The notes under the pieces are model-generated. The model was not told the origin of the DNA, did not search any database, and saw only the letters and a list, made by a program, of their open reading frames with translations. From Streptomyces rishiriensis (GTDB taxonomy: Bacteria > Actinomycetota > Actinomycetes > Streptomycetales > Streptomycetaceae), in NCBI RefSeq assembly GCF_003112535.1, contig NZ_BEWA01000020.1:1-64000 (forward strand): DNA of 64,000 nt. Reading direction: 5' to 3'. The number at the start of each line of letters is the position of its first letter. Within the stretch, counting starts at the first letter, position 1. Of the stretch, positions 33,204 to 42,000 are shown one piece after another. A program made the position numbers and the translations under genes.

Positions 33204-35546
33204 TCAGCCGTTGCGCTTCCAGCGCGGCTTGTCGTCGCGGCGGCCGGTCGTGCCGGAGCCGGTGCCGCGGTGGTCGTCACGGCGGCCGTACGGGCGCTCG
33301 TGGCCGCCGGAACGGAAGCCCGGGCGGTCGTCGCGACGGTCACGGTTGAACGGACGGTCGCTGCCCCGGTGGGTGGACGGACGCTCGTCGCGACGGTCGC
33401 GGTTGAAGCCGCCCGACGGACGGTCGTCGCGGCGGAAGCCGCCACCGGAGGGGCGCTCGTCGCGGTTGAACCCGCCCGAGGGGCGGTCGTCGCGGCGGAA
33501 GCCGCCGGAGGGGCGCTCGTCACGACGGTCACGGTTGAAGCCGCCCGACGGACGGTCGTCACGACGGAAACCACCACGGTCACCGTCACGGCGGTCGTCG
33601 CGGCGGAAGCCGCCGGAGGGACGCTCGTCACGACGCTCGAAGGAGCGGCCGCCACGGTCGTCACGGCCGGCGCCACCGCGGTCGTCACGGCGGTCGCGGT
33701 TGAAGCCGCCCGACGGACGGTCGTCACGACGCTCGAACGAACGGCCGCCACGGTCGTCACGACGGTCGTCACGGCGGAACCCGCCGCGGTCGCCGTCACG
33801 GCGGTCACGGTTGAAGCCACCGCGGTCGTCGCGGTTGAAGCCGCCACGGTCACCGCGGTTGTCGTCACGACGCTCGAACGAACGGCCGCCACGGTCGTCG
33901 CGACGGTCGTCACGGCGCTCGTAGTTGCCCCGCTCGTCCCGGCGCTGACGCGGCTGCTCGTACGCGGGACGCTCGGCGGGCTGCTCGGCGACCACGGCGG
34001 CCTGAACCGGCGCCTCCACGACGGCGTCCTGCTCCACGACCGCCTCGACGGCCGCGGCGACAGCCGCCTCCGGGTCCTCGCCGCGCTCACGCGCCACGCG
34101 GGCCACCAGACGGTCGGCCTCCTCGCGCAGCTCGGTCGCCCGGCGCTGCGCGCGCTCCAGCTCCTTGGTGAGCTCGGACACCTCACGCTCGGCCTGCTGG
34201 GCCGCGTTGCCCGCGGACTCGGCCTGGACCTCCGTCATCGACCGGGCGCCGGTGATCTCGGCGACCTCGGGGTCGAAGGCGTCGCCGCCCTGGATGATGT
34301 GCCGTCCGGCGTCGACGCCCGCGTCCTCCATCAGACGGAAGATCTGACGACGCTGGTGCGGAAGCGACAGGGAGACGACCGTGCCGGTGCGGCCGGCACG
34401 CGCCGTGCGGCCCGCGCGGTGCAGGTAGTCCTTGTGGTCGCCGGCCGGGTCCACGTTCAGGACCAGGTCGATGCCGTCCACGTGGATGCCGCGGGCGGCG
34501 ACGTCGGTCGCGACGAGCGCGTTGACGTAACCGTCCTTGAAGTCGGCCAGCGTGCGGGTGCGCGCGCCCTGGGTCATGCCGCCGTGCAGCGCGTCCGCCT
34601 TCACGCCGGAGTCGCGCAGCTGCTCGGCGATACGGTCGGCGCCGAGCTGGGTGCGGACGAAGATGATGGTGCGGCCCTTGCGGGAGGCGATCGCGGCGGT
34701 GACCGGCGCCTTGTCCTTGGGCTTCACGATCAGGATGTGGTGCGACATGGTCGTGACGTTGCCCTGGGCGCTGTCGACCTCGTGCGTGACCGGGTTGGTC
34801 AGGTAGCGCTTGACCAGCGTGGAGATCTCGTTCTCCATCGTGGCGGAGAACAGCATCCGCTGGCCGCCGGCCGGAATCTGGTCGAACAGCTCGGTGACCT
34901 CGGGCAGGAAGCCCAGGTCCGACATCTGGTCGGCCTCGTCGAGGACGGCGATCCGCACGTTCTCGAGGGAGCAGGCGCCGCGGTTGATGATGTCGCGCAG
35001 CCGGCCCGGGGTGGCGACGAGGACGTCGACGCCGCGCTCCAGGGCGTAGATCTGGTTGCTCATCGACGTACCGCCGCAGACGACCTTCATCTTCAGGCCG
35101 AGGACGTCGCCGTAGGGCTGGAGCGCGTCCGCGACCTGCATCGCCAGCTCACGCGTCGGCGTGAGGATGACGGCGCGCGGCTTGCGCTTCTCGGTGTGGC
35201 CGCCGGCCAGCGTGGCCAGGGTGGGCAGACCGAAGGAGAGGGTCTTGCCGGAGCCGGTGCGGCCACGGCCGAGGATGTCCTTGCCGGCCAGCGCGTCCGG
35301 GATGGTCGCGGCCTGGATCGGGAAGGGGCTGGTCACGCCGTTCTGCGCGAGCTTGCGCACGACGCCCTCGGGCAGCCCGAGGTCGGCGAAGGTGAGTTCG
35401 GGGGTCTCGTCGGCGACCTCGACGACCTCGACGACCTCTGCGGCCTCAGCGGTCTCAGCGGTCTCGGTGCCCTCGATCGCCTCGAGGGTGATCGGCTCGT
35501 CGTTGTTCTCGGACACGACGGAGTGATCAGTACTGGAAATGGACAT
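33204..35546 (-). CDS. DEAD-box RNA helicase with long RGD-rich tail
   Basis: About 780 residues. The helicase core (about 50-430) has the Q-motif phrase FADLGLPEGVVRKL, Walker A GRGRTGSGKT, VLDEADQM, FSATME and the C-terminal HRAGRTARAGRTG. It most resembles RhlE/CsdA-type ATP-dependent helicases that unfold mRNA in ribosome assembly, decay or cold adaptation. Residues about 520-780 are repeats of RDDRPSGGFNRD, RRDERPSGGF and FERRDDRGG, a disordered RNA-binding tail. I chose ATG 35546 (MSISSTDHSVV), with GGAAGG upstream. Confidence 0.93.
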   Translation of the reverse strand: MSISSTDHSVVSENNDEPITLEAIEGTETAETAEAAEVVEVVEVADETPELTFADLGLPEGVVRKLAQNGVTSPFPIQAATIPDALAGKDILGRGRTGSGKTLSFGLPTLATLAGGHTEKRKPRAVILTPTRELAMQVADALQPYGDVLGLKMKVVCGGTSMSNQIYALERGVDVLVATPGRLRDIINRGACSLENVRIAVLDEADQMSDLGFLPEVTELFDQIPAGGQRMLFSATMENEISTLVKRYLTNPVTHEVDSAQGNVTTMSHHILIVKPKDKAPVTAAIASRKGRTIIFVRTQLGADRIAEQLRDSGVKADALHGGMTQGARTRTLADFKDGYVNALVATDVAARGIHVDGIDLVLNVDPAGDHKDYLHRAGRTARAGRTGTVVSLSLPHQRRQIFRLMEDAGVDAGRHIIQGGDAFDPEVAEITGARSMTEVQAESAGNAAQQAEREVSELTKELERAQRRATELREEADRLVARVARERGEDPEAAVAAAVEAVVEQDAVVEAPVQAAVVAEQPAERPAYEQPRQRRDERGNYERRDDRRDDRGGRSFERRDDNRGDRGGFNRDDRGGFNRDRRDGDRGGFRRDDRRDDRGGRSFERRDDRPSGGFNRDRRDDRGGAGRDDRGGRSFERRDERPSGGFRRDDRRDGDRGGFRRDDRPSGGFNRDRRDERPSGGFRRDDRPSGGFNRDERPSGGGFRRDDRPSGGFNRDRRDERPSTHRGSDRPFNRDRRDDRPGFRSGGHERPYGRRDDHRGTGSGTTGRRDDKPRWKRNG

Positions 35547-35810
35547 GCGAATGCGAAACCTTCCGGAGTCTCCTCGGCACGCGCCCGTCAACTCCGTGTT
35601 CGCATTGCATTACGACCGCCTCTATGCGGTCAGCCACGGCAAGGGAGAGTACGCGCCACACGGCGCGCTCTGCGGTGGCGCCGGGCAAATGGGATCAAAC
35701 GATCTACTACCATACGCACCCTGTCCGGGGAAGGCAAACCGAGCTCATCGTCGCAGCTCAGCAGCCTGGGCGCGGCAGGCTCACCGGCCGCCCCGGCCCC
35801 CGGGGCGCCG

Positions 35811-36353
35811 TCACCCGGCCGGCCACCCCGCCTCCGGCGCCGGCTCCCGTTCCGCCAGCTGCGGCACCGTCCCGCCGCCGTCGTCGTGTGCCGACGCCGA
35901 CGGCTCGGCGACGGTCGGCTCCGCCGAGGGCGACGGCGGGTCCGGCGACGGCGCGGGCGGCTCGGGGTCCGGCGAACGCGTGGGCGCCGTGGGCTGCGCC
36001 CCGGTCGGCGCCGGCGCCCCCGGCCCGTCGGTCCTGCCCGGCTTCACCGGGCCCTTCGGGGCCGGCGCGCTCCCGCCCGCCGACGGCGACGCGGAGGCGG
36101 CCGCCGAGGCGCTCGCCCCGCCCCCGGAGCCCTTTCCGCGCCCGTGCCTGCCGTCCCCGCCCGCCGGGCCCATCCCGAAGCCCCCGCCGGCGCCCGCCGA
36201 GCCCCCCTCCGGCGCCTCACCGGCCCGTTGCCCGGCCGAGTGCGAGGGCCGGGCCCGGCCACCGTCCTCGTCCCCGACGCTCATACAACCGGAGGCCGCG
36301 GCGACGGCCATGACCGTCGCGACCAGACGAACAGGTACGTACAAGGGGCGCAC
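35811..36353 (-). CDS. Small Pro/Ser/Gly-rich lipoprotein
   Basis: About 180 residues. The N-terminus VRPLYVPVRLVATVMAVAAA ends in the lipobox ASGC, so Cys24 would be lipidated and the protein held on the outer face of the membrane. The remainder is Gly/Ser/Pro-rich, disordered and without a known domain. GTG 36353 has GGAGGT 6 nt upstream, which supports it over the longer frame from 36410. It lies downstream of the metallopeptidase gene on the same strand. Function unknown. Confidence 0.75.
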   Translation of the reverse strand: MRPLYVPVRLVATVMAVAAASGCMSVGDEDGGRARPSHSAGQRAGEAPEGGSAGAGGGFGMGPAGGDGRHGRGKGSGGGASASAAASASPSAGGSAPAPKGPVKPGRTDGPGAPAPTGAQPTAPTRSPDPEPPAPSPDPPSPSAEPTVAEPSASAHDDGGGTVPQLAEREPAPEAGWPAG

Positions 36354-36450
36354 GGGGCCACCTCCGGAGCAGACGCAAGAGTCGACGTGTCCAACTCCCG
36401 CCGCCCGCAAGAGGACACGCGCGGCTCACGCGCCCCCTCCGCCGGACGGC

Positions 36451-36810
36451 TCAGCCGTAGCCGAGGGCGTGCAGCCGCGCGTCGTCGATGCCGAAGTGGT
36501 GGGCGATCTCGTGCACCACCGTGACCTCGGTCTCCGCGACGACCTCCTCGCGCGAGGCGCACATCCGCAGCGTCGGCCCCCGGTAGATCGTGATCCGGTC
36601 GGGCAGCACCCCGGCGTACCACTCCCCGCGGTCGGTCAGCGGAGTCCCCTCGTACAGCCCGAGCAGCTCGGGATCGTCCGCCGGGGGCTCGTCCTCGACG
36701 AACACCGCGACGTTGTCCATCAGCCGCGTCAACTCCGGCGGAATCCGGTCCAGCGCCTCGGCCACCAGTTCTTCGAACTCCTCGCGCGTCATCTCCAGCA
36801 CAGGCCCCAT
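36451..36810 (-). CDS. Small HExxH metallopeptidase-family protein
   Basis: About 119 residues. VVHEIAHHFGIDDARLHALGYG holds a HExxH zinc motif with a third ligand Asp downstream, typical of the small minimal zincin (DUF1025-like) family. The N-terminus EEFEELVAEALDRIPPELTRL is the conserved helix of that family. ATG 36810 or ATG 36792 (MTREEF) may be the start. No activity is established for the group, as far as I know. The gene diverges from the metallophosphoesterase. Confidence 0.85.
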   Translation of the reverse strand: MGPVLEMTREEFEELVAEALDRIPPELTRLMDNVAVFVEDEPPADDPELLGLYEGTPLTDRGEWYAGVLPDRITIYRGPTLRMCASREEVVAETEVTVVHEIAHHFGIDDARLHALGYG

Positions 36811-36886
36811 TGTCCGGCAAGAAGCCGCCGGGCGGAGGGCGTGAACGGTCCGCATACCAGCGCCGGGACCGGGGCATAGGGCACCA

Positions 36887-38545
36887 ATGGCCCGCGCCCG
36901 TGTCCCCGCCGCAGCCCTGAACCGCCTCAAGCCCGCCCGCCGCAAGCCCGCCCCGCGCAGAGAGCGCACCCGTCACGTCCCCGAACTCGACGCCCGCCCC
37001 AACCCCTGGATCCGCGCCCTCGGCCTGACCGCCGTCGTCCTCCTCGGGGCCTGGCTCGGCCTGCTCGTCGTCGGCGACGTCCGCGTCCCCGTCGGCCCCA
37101 TGGACACGACGATGACCCTGCGGCCGTCCGTCACCGGCGGCACGAAGATCAACGTCTCTCCGCTCGGCGCGCTCACCCTGGACAGCCACACCGCGCCGGT
37201 CCGCCTGGACGTGAACGTCGACCAGCTCGACCCCGTCCGCTCCCAGGCCCTCGTGGACCACCCCGAACGCCTCTCCGGCCTCCAGGACGAGGTCGCCCGC
37301 GACGTCGAGCACGGCACCCTCGACCTCGCGCTGCGCTCCTGCGTCGCCGTCGTCACCGGGGCCACCGCCCTCGGGCTCGCCGTCTACCGCCGTCCGCGCC
37401 GGGCCCTCGCCGCCGGCGGGCTGGCCCTCGCCCTGCTGGCCGCCTCGGGCGCGAGCGCGTTCGCCACCTGGAACCCCAACTCGGTGCTGGAGCCCCGGTT
37501 CTCGGGCCTGCTGTCCTCGGCGCCCTCGCTCGTCGGCAACGCCCGCAGCATCGTCACCGAGTTCGACGTCTACCAGCAGGAACTCGCCCGCCTGGTCACC
37601 AACGTGACCAAGCTCTACGACGTCACCTCCACGCTCCCCGCCTACCAGCCGGACCCGACGACCGTCCGCGTCCTGCACGTGTCCGACATCCATCTCAACC
37701 CCGCGAGCTGGAAGATCATCGCCTCGCTGGTGGGGCAGTACAAGGTCGACGTGATCGTGGACTCCGGCGACACCATGGACCACGGCACGGCCGCCGAGAA
37801 CGGCTTCCTGGACCCCATCGCCACCCTGGGCGCGCCGTACGTGTGGGTCAGGGGCAACCACGACTCCCGCGTCACCCAGCGCTATCTGGAGGGCATGAAG
37901 AACGTGCACGTCCTCGACGACGGGCGCGCGGTCACCGTCGCCGGGGTGCGCTTCGCCGGCATCGGCGACCCCCAGTTCACCCCCGACCGCTCCGGCGTGC
38001 CGGGCGCGGAGCAGAGCGAGGAGGCGGCCGGCGCCCGTCTGGCGGAGGCCCTGCGCGGGCAGAAGGCCCAGGGCGCCCCTGTCGACGTGGCCATCGCCCA
38101 CGAACCCTCCGCCGCCCGCGGCACGGACGGCGAGGTGCCTCTCGTCCTGGCCGGTCATCTCCACCACGAGGGGATGGAGGTCATGAAGCAGGGCACCCGG
38201 CTGCGGATCGAGGGCTCCACGGGCGGCAGCGGCCTGCGCGCCGTCGAGGGCAAGTACCCCGACCCCATCGAGGCGTCGATCCTCTACCTCGACCGCGACA
38301 CCCGCCGGCTGCAGGCCTGGGACGAGATCAAGCTCGGCGGGCTGGGGCTGACCACGGCCGAGGTCAGCCGCCACCTCCCCAAGGAGAACCAGCCGGGAGC
38401 CGCCCCGTCGCCGAGCCCCTCCCCCGACCCGACGGGCAGCCCGACCGCAGGATCCCCCACCGGATCCCCCACGGGTGCGCCCGCCGGGCCGTCCGCGAGT
38501 CCGTCCGTCGGCCCCTCGGGGACCGGCTCCAGGAGGGCCCCGTAA
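36887..38545 (+). CDS. Membrane-anchored metallophosphoesterase
   Basis: A 552-residue protein. Hydrophobic segments occur at about 43-66, 145-165 and 170-195. The phosphoesterase domain follows: VLHVSDIHLNP, DVIVDSGDTMDHG, WVRGNHDS and LAGHLHHEG supply the two-metal site of calcineurin-like phosphatases. The C-terminal 60 residues are Pro/Ser/Thr repeats (TGSPTAGSPTGSPTG). It may act on a nucleotide, phospholipid or wall-linked phosphate outside the membrane. ATG 36887 follows directly from the divergent metallopeptidase promoter. Confidence 0.87.
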   Translation: MARARVPAAALNRLKPARRKPAPRRERTRHVPELDARPNPWIRALGLTAVVLLGAWLGLLVVGDVRVPVGPMDTTMTLRPSVTGGTKINVSPLGALTLDSHTAPVRLDVNVDQLDPVRSQALVDHPERLSGLQDEVARDVEHGTLDLALRSCVAVVTGATALGLAVYRRPRRALAAGGLALALLAASGASAFATWNPNSVLEPRFSGLLSSAPSLVGNARSIVTEFDVYQQELARLVTNVTKLYDVTSTLPAYQPDPTTVRVLHVSDIHLNPASWKIIASLVGQYKVDVIVDSGDTMDHGTAAENGFLDPIATLGAPYVWVRGNHDSRVTQRYLEGMKNVHVLDDGRAVTVAGVRFAGIGDPQFTPDRSGVPGAEQSEEAAGARLAEALRGQKAQGAPVDVAIAHEPSAARGTDGEVPLVLAGHLHHEGMEVMKQGTRLRIEGSTGGSGLRAVEGKYPDPIEASILYLDRDTRRLQAWDEIKLGGLGLTTAEVSRHLPKENQPGAAPSPSPSPDPTGSPTAGSPTGSPTGAPAGPSASPSVGPSGTGSRRAP

Positions 38546-38625
38546 ACCGTTTTGGCGATACCCCCCGCCATCCCATATGCTCATGACGTCCCCGACGCGC
38601 TGCGAAGCGCCCAGGCGGGCCGATA

Positions 38626-38698
38626 GCCCTCATCGTCTAGCGGCCTAGGACGCCGCCCTTTCAAGGCGGTAGCACGGGTTCGAATCCCGTTGGGGGCA
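38626..38698 (+). tRNA. tRNA-Glu (TTC)
   Basis: A 73-nt cloverleaf: acceptor GCCCTCA with TGGGGGC (one G-T pair), anticodon loop CTTTCAA giving TTC, T-arm ACGGG TTCGAAT CCCGT. It is the first of three clustered tRNA genes. Confidence 0.95.
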
Positions 38699-38735
38699 CG
38701 CAACACCGTGTGCGACACTGTCGTACACACAGCTT

Positions 38736-38810
38736 GGTCCTGTGGAGCAGTTTGGAGTGCTCGCCACCCTGTCAAGGTGGAGGCCGCGGGTTCAAATCCC
38801 GTCAGGACCG
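38736..38810 (+). tRNA. tRNA-Asp (GTC), first copy
   Basis: A 75-nt cloverleaf: acceptor GGTCCTG with CAGGACC, discriminator G, anticodon loop CTGTCAA giving GTC. The identical gene recurs at 43128-43202, on the other side of hrpA. Confidence 0.95.
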
Positions 38811-38833
38811 CTGGAGTTCCTCGAGGACTCCTC

Positions 38834-38907
38834 GGCTGGGTAGCTCAGTTGGTACGAGCGACCGCCTGAAAAGCGGTAGGTCGCCGGTTCGACCCCGGCC
38901 CCAGCCA
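38834..38907 (+). tRNA. tRNA-Phe (GAA)
   Basis: A 74-nt cloverleaf: acceptor GGCTGGG with CCCAGCC, anticodon loop CTGAAAA giving GAA, T-arm GCCGG TTCGACC CCGGC. Confidence 0.95.
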
Positions 38908-38912
38908 CAACA

Positions 38913-38940
38913 AAGGCCCCGATCCTCGGATCGGGGCCTT
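38913..38940 (+). terminator. Terminator of the Glu-Asp-Phe tRNA cluster
   Basis: A 13-bp stem, AAGGCCCCGATCC with its complement, almost without a loop. It follows tRNA-Phe by 5 nt and ends in TTGTTG. Confidence 0.85.
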
Positions 38941-39024
38941 GTTGTATGTCCGGAGTTGCATGCCCGCAGTTGCATGCCCGGAGTCGTATGCCCGGAGTCG
39001 TATGCCCGACGTCGTGTGCCCGGC
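38941..39024. repeat. 14-bp tandem repeat, six copies
   Basis: Six consecutive 14-mers resembling GTYGYATGCCCGGA fill the space between the tRNA terminator and hrpA. Copies 2 and 3 differ by one base, as do copies 4 and 5 over most of their length. Confidence 0.88.
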
Positions 39025-39087
39025 GCTCTCCGCCCCGGCGCAAAAGGGTTCGCCACGTATTTCGCCGAGGTGCGATCCTGGTTCCGT

Positions 39088-42000
39088 ATGTCTACGCACC
39101 CCGCCCCCGCCCTCGGCGCCCTCGCCCCCCGCCTGGCCGAGCTGTCCCTGCGCGACGCGCACCGGCTCGGGCGCCGGCTCGAAGGCGCGCGCAAGATCCG
39201 CAAGCCGGAGGCCCGCGACGCCGTCCTCGCCGAGATCGAGGCGGAGGTCGCCAAGGCCGAGGAACGGATGGCCGTCCGGCGCGGCCGTGTGCCCGCCGTC
39301 TCGTATCCCGAGCAGCTGCCGGTCAGCCAGAAGAAGGACGAGATCGCGGCCGCCATCCGCGATCACCAGGTCGTCATCGTGGCCGGTGAGACCGGTTCCG
39401 GCAAGACCACCCAGATCCCCAAGATCTGTATGGAGCTGGGGCGCGGCGTCCGGGGCATGATCGGCCACACCCAGCCCCGCCGTATCGCCGCCCGCACCGT
39501 CGCCGAGCGCGTGGCGGAGGAGCTGCGGTCGCCGCTGGGCGAGGCCGTCGGCTGGAAGGTGCGCTTCACCGACCAGGTGAACCCGGACGCCACCTTCGTG
39601 AAGCTGATGACCGACGGCATCCTCCTCGCGGAGATCCAGACCGACCGCGAGCTGCGCGCCTACGACACGATCATCATCGACGAGGCCCACGAGCGGTCCC
39701 TCAACATCGACTTCCTGCTGGGCTACCTCGCCCAGCTGCTCCCGCGCCGCCCGGACCTCAAGGTCGTCATCACCTCCGCGACCATCGACCCGGAGCGCTT
39801 CTCCCGGCACTTCGGCGACGCGCCGATCGTGGAGGTCAGCGGGCGGACGTACCCGGTGGAGGTCCGGTACCGGCCGCTCCTCGAAGAGGACTCCGAGGAC
39901 GCCGACCGCGACCAGATCACCGCCATCTGCGACGCCGTCGAGGAGCTCCAGGCCGAGGGGAAGGGCGACATCCTCGTCTTCCTCTCCGGCGAGCGCGAGA
40001 TCCGCGACACGGCCGACGCGCTGGAGAAGAGGAAGTTCAGGTTCACGGAGGTACTGCCCCTCTACGCCCGGCTCTCGCACGCCGAACAGCACCGCGTCTT
40101 CCAGCAGCACACGGGCCGCAGGATCGTTCTGGCGACGAACGTCGCCGAGACGTCCCTGACCGTCCCCGGCATCAAGTACGTCATCGACCCCGGCTTCGCC
40201 CGGATCAGCCGCTACAGCCACCGCACCAAGGTCCAGCGACTGCCCATCGAGCCGATCTCGCAGGCCAGCGCCAACCAGCGCAAGGGCCGCTGCGGCCGTA
40301 CCAGCGACGGCATCTGCATCCGGCTGTACGACGAGGACGACTTCCTGGCCCGCCCGGAGTTCACGGACGCGGAGATCCTGCGCACCAACCTGGCGAGCGT
40401 CATCCTCCAGATGACCGCGGCCGGCCTCGGCGACATCGAGAAGTTCCCGTTCATCGACCCGCCGGACCACCGCAACATCCGCGACGGCGTCCAGCTGCTG
40501 CAGGAGCTGAACGCGCTGGACCCCGGCGAGAAGGACCCGCGCAAGCGGCTCACCGAGACCGGCCGCAAGCTGGCCCAGCTGCCCGTCGACCCCCGCCTGG
40601 CCCGCATGGTCCTGGAGGCCGACAAGAACGGCTGCGTCCGCGAGGTCATGGTCATAGCCGCCGCGCTGTCCATCCAGGACCCGCGTGAGCGCCCGGCAGA
40701 CAAGCAGACGCAGGCCGACCAGCAGCACGCCCGCTTCAAGGACGAGACCAGCGACTTCCTCGCCTATCTCAACCTGTGGCGGTACGTCCGCGAGCAGCAG
40801 AAGGAGCGCGGCTCCTCCTCCTTCCGGCGGATGTGCAAGCAGGAGTACCTGAACTTCCTGCGTATCCGGGAGTGGCAGGACATCTACACGCAGCTGCGCA
40901 CGGTCGCCAAGCAGATGGGCATCCATCTGAACGAGGAGGACGCGCCCGAGCAGAGCGTCCATGTCTCCCTCCTGGCCGGGCTCCTCTCCCACGTCGGCAT
41001 GAAGGACGTGAAGGACGGCAGCAAGAACGAGTACCTGGGCGCGCGCAGCGCCAAGTTCGCGATCTTCCCGGGCTCGTCGCTGTTCAAGAAGCAGCCGCGG
41101 TTCGTGATGTCCGCCGAGCTGGTGGAGACGAGCCGGCTGTGGGCCCGCGTCAACGCCAGGATCGAGCCGGAGTGGGTCGAGCCGCTCGCCGGGCACCTGC
41201 TGAAGCGGACGTACAGCGAGCCGCGCTGGGAGAAGGACCAGGCGGCCGTGATGGCGGACGAGAAGGTGACGCTGTACGGCGTGCCGATCGTCGCCCAGCG
41301 GAAGGTCAACTACGGGCGGATCGACCCGGAGACCTGCCGGGACCTGTTCATCCGCAACGCCCTGGTCGAGGGCGACTGGCGCACGCACCACAAGTTCTTC
41401 TCCGACAACCGCCGGCTGCTCAGCGAGGTCGAGGAGCTGGAGCACCGCGCCCGGCGCCGGGACATCGTGGTCGACGACGAGACGCTGTTCGACTTCTACG
41501 ACCAGCGGGTGCCCGACCACGTGGTGTCGGGCGCGCACTTCGACTCCTGGTGGAAGCACAAGCGCCACGAGCAGCCCGACTTCCTCGACTTCGAGCGCGA
41601 GATGCTCATCCGGGAGTCGGCGGAGGCGGTCACCAAGGCCGACTATCCGGACTCCTGGCAGCAGGGCCCGCTGAAGTTCCGCGTGACGTACCAGTTCGAG
41701 CCGGGCGCGGACGCGGACGGCGTGACCGTCCACATCCCCCTCCAGGTGCTCAACCAGGTCACGGACGAGGGCTTCGACTGGCAGATCCCGGGGCTTCGGG
41801 AGGAGGTCGTCACGGAGCTGATCCGTTCCCTGCCGAAGCCGATCCGCCGCAACTACGTGCCGGCCCCGAACTTCGCCAAGCGTTTCCTGGACCGGGCGGC
41901 GCCCCTGGCGGAGCCGCTCACCACGGCCATGGCCCGTGAGCTGAAGCGGATGGTGGGCGTTCCCTTCGAGGCGGACGACTTCGACTGGTCGCGGCTCCCC

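Noticed and set aside
33300..33960. Repeat array that might be taken for CRISPR
   Set aside because: The repeats are contiguous, of uneven length, code in frame for the helicase tail and have no unique spacers; no cas genes are present.
32868..36524. Open frame of 1218 codons on the plus strand opposite the DEAD-box helicase
   Set aside because: It is the shadow of the repetitive helicase tail and of the secreted-protein and lipoprotein genes on the other strand. Its Thr/Val/Ala repeats follow from the antisense of RGD codons; the helicase motifs are unmistakable on the minus strand.
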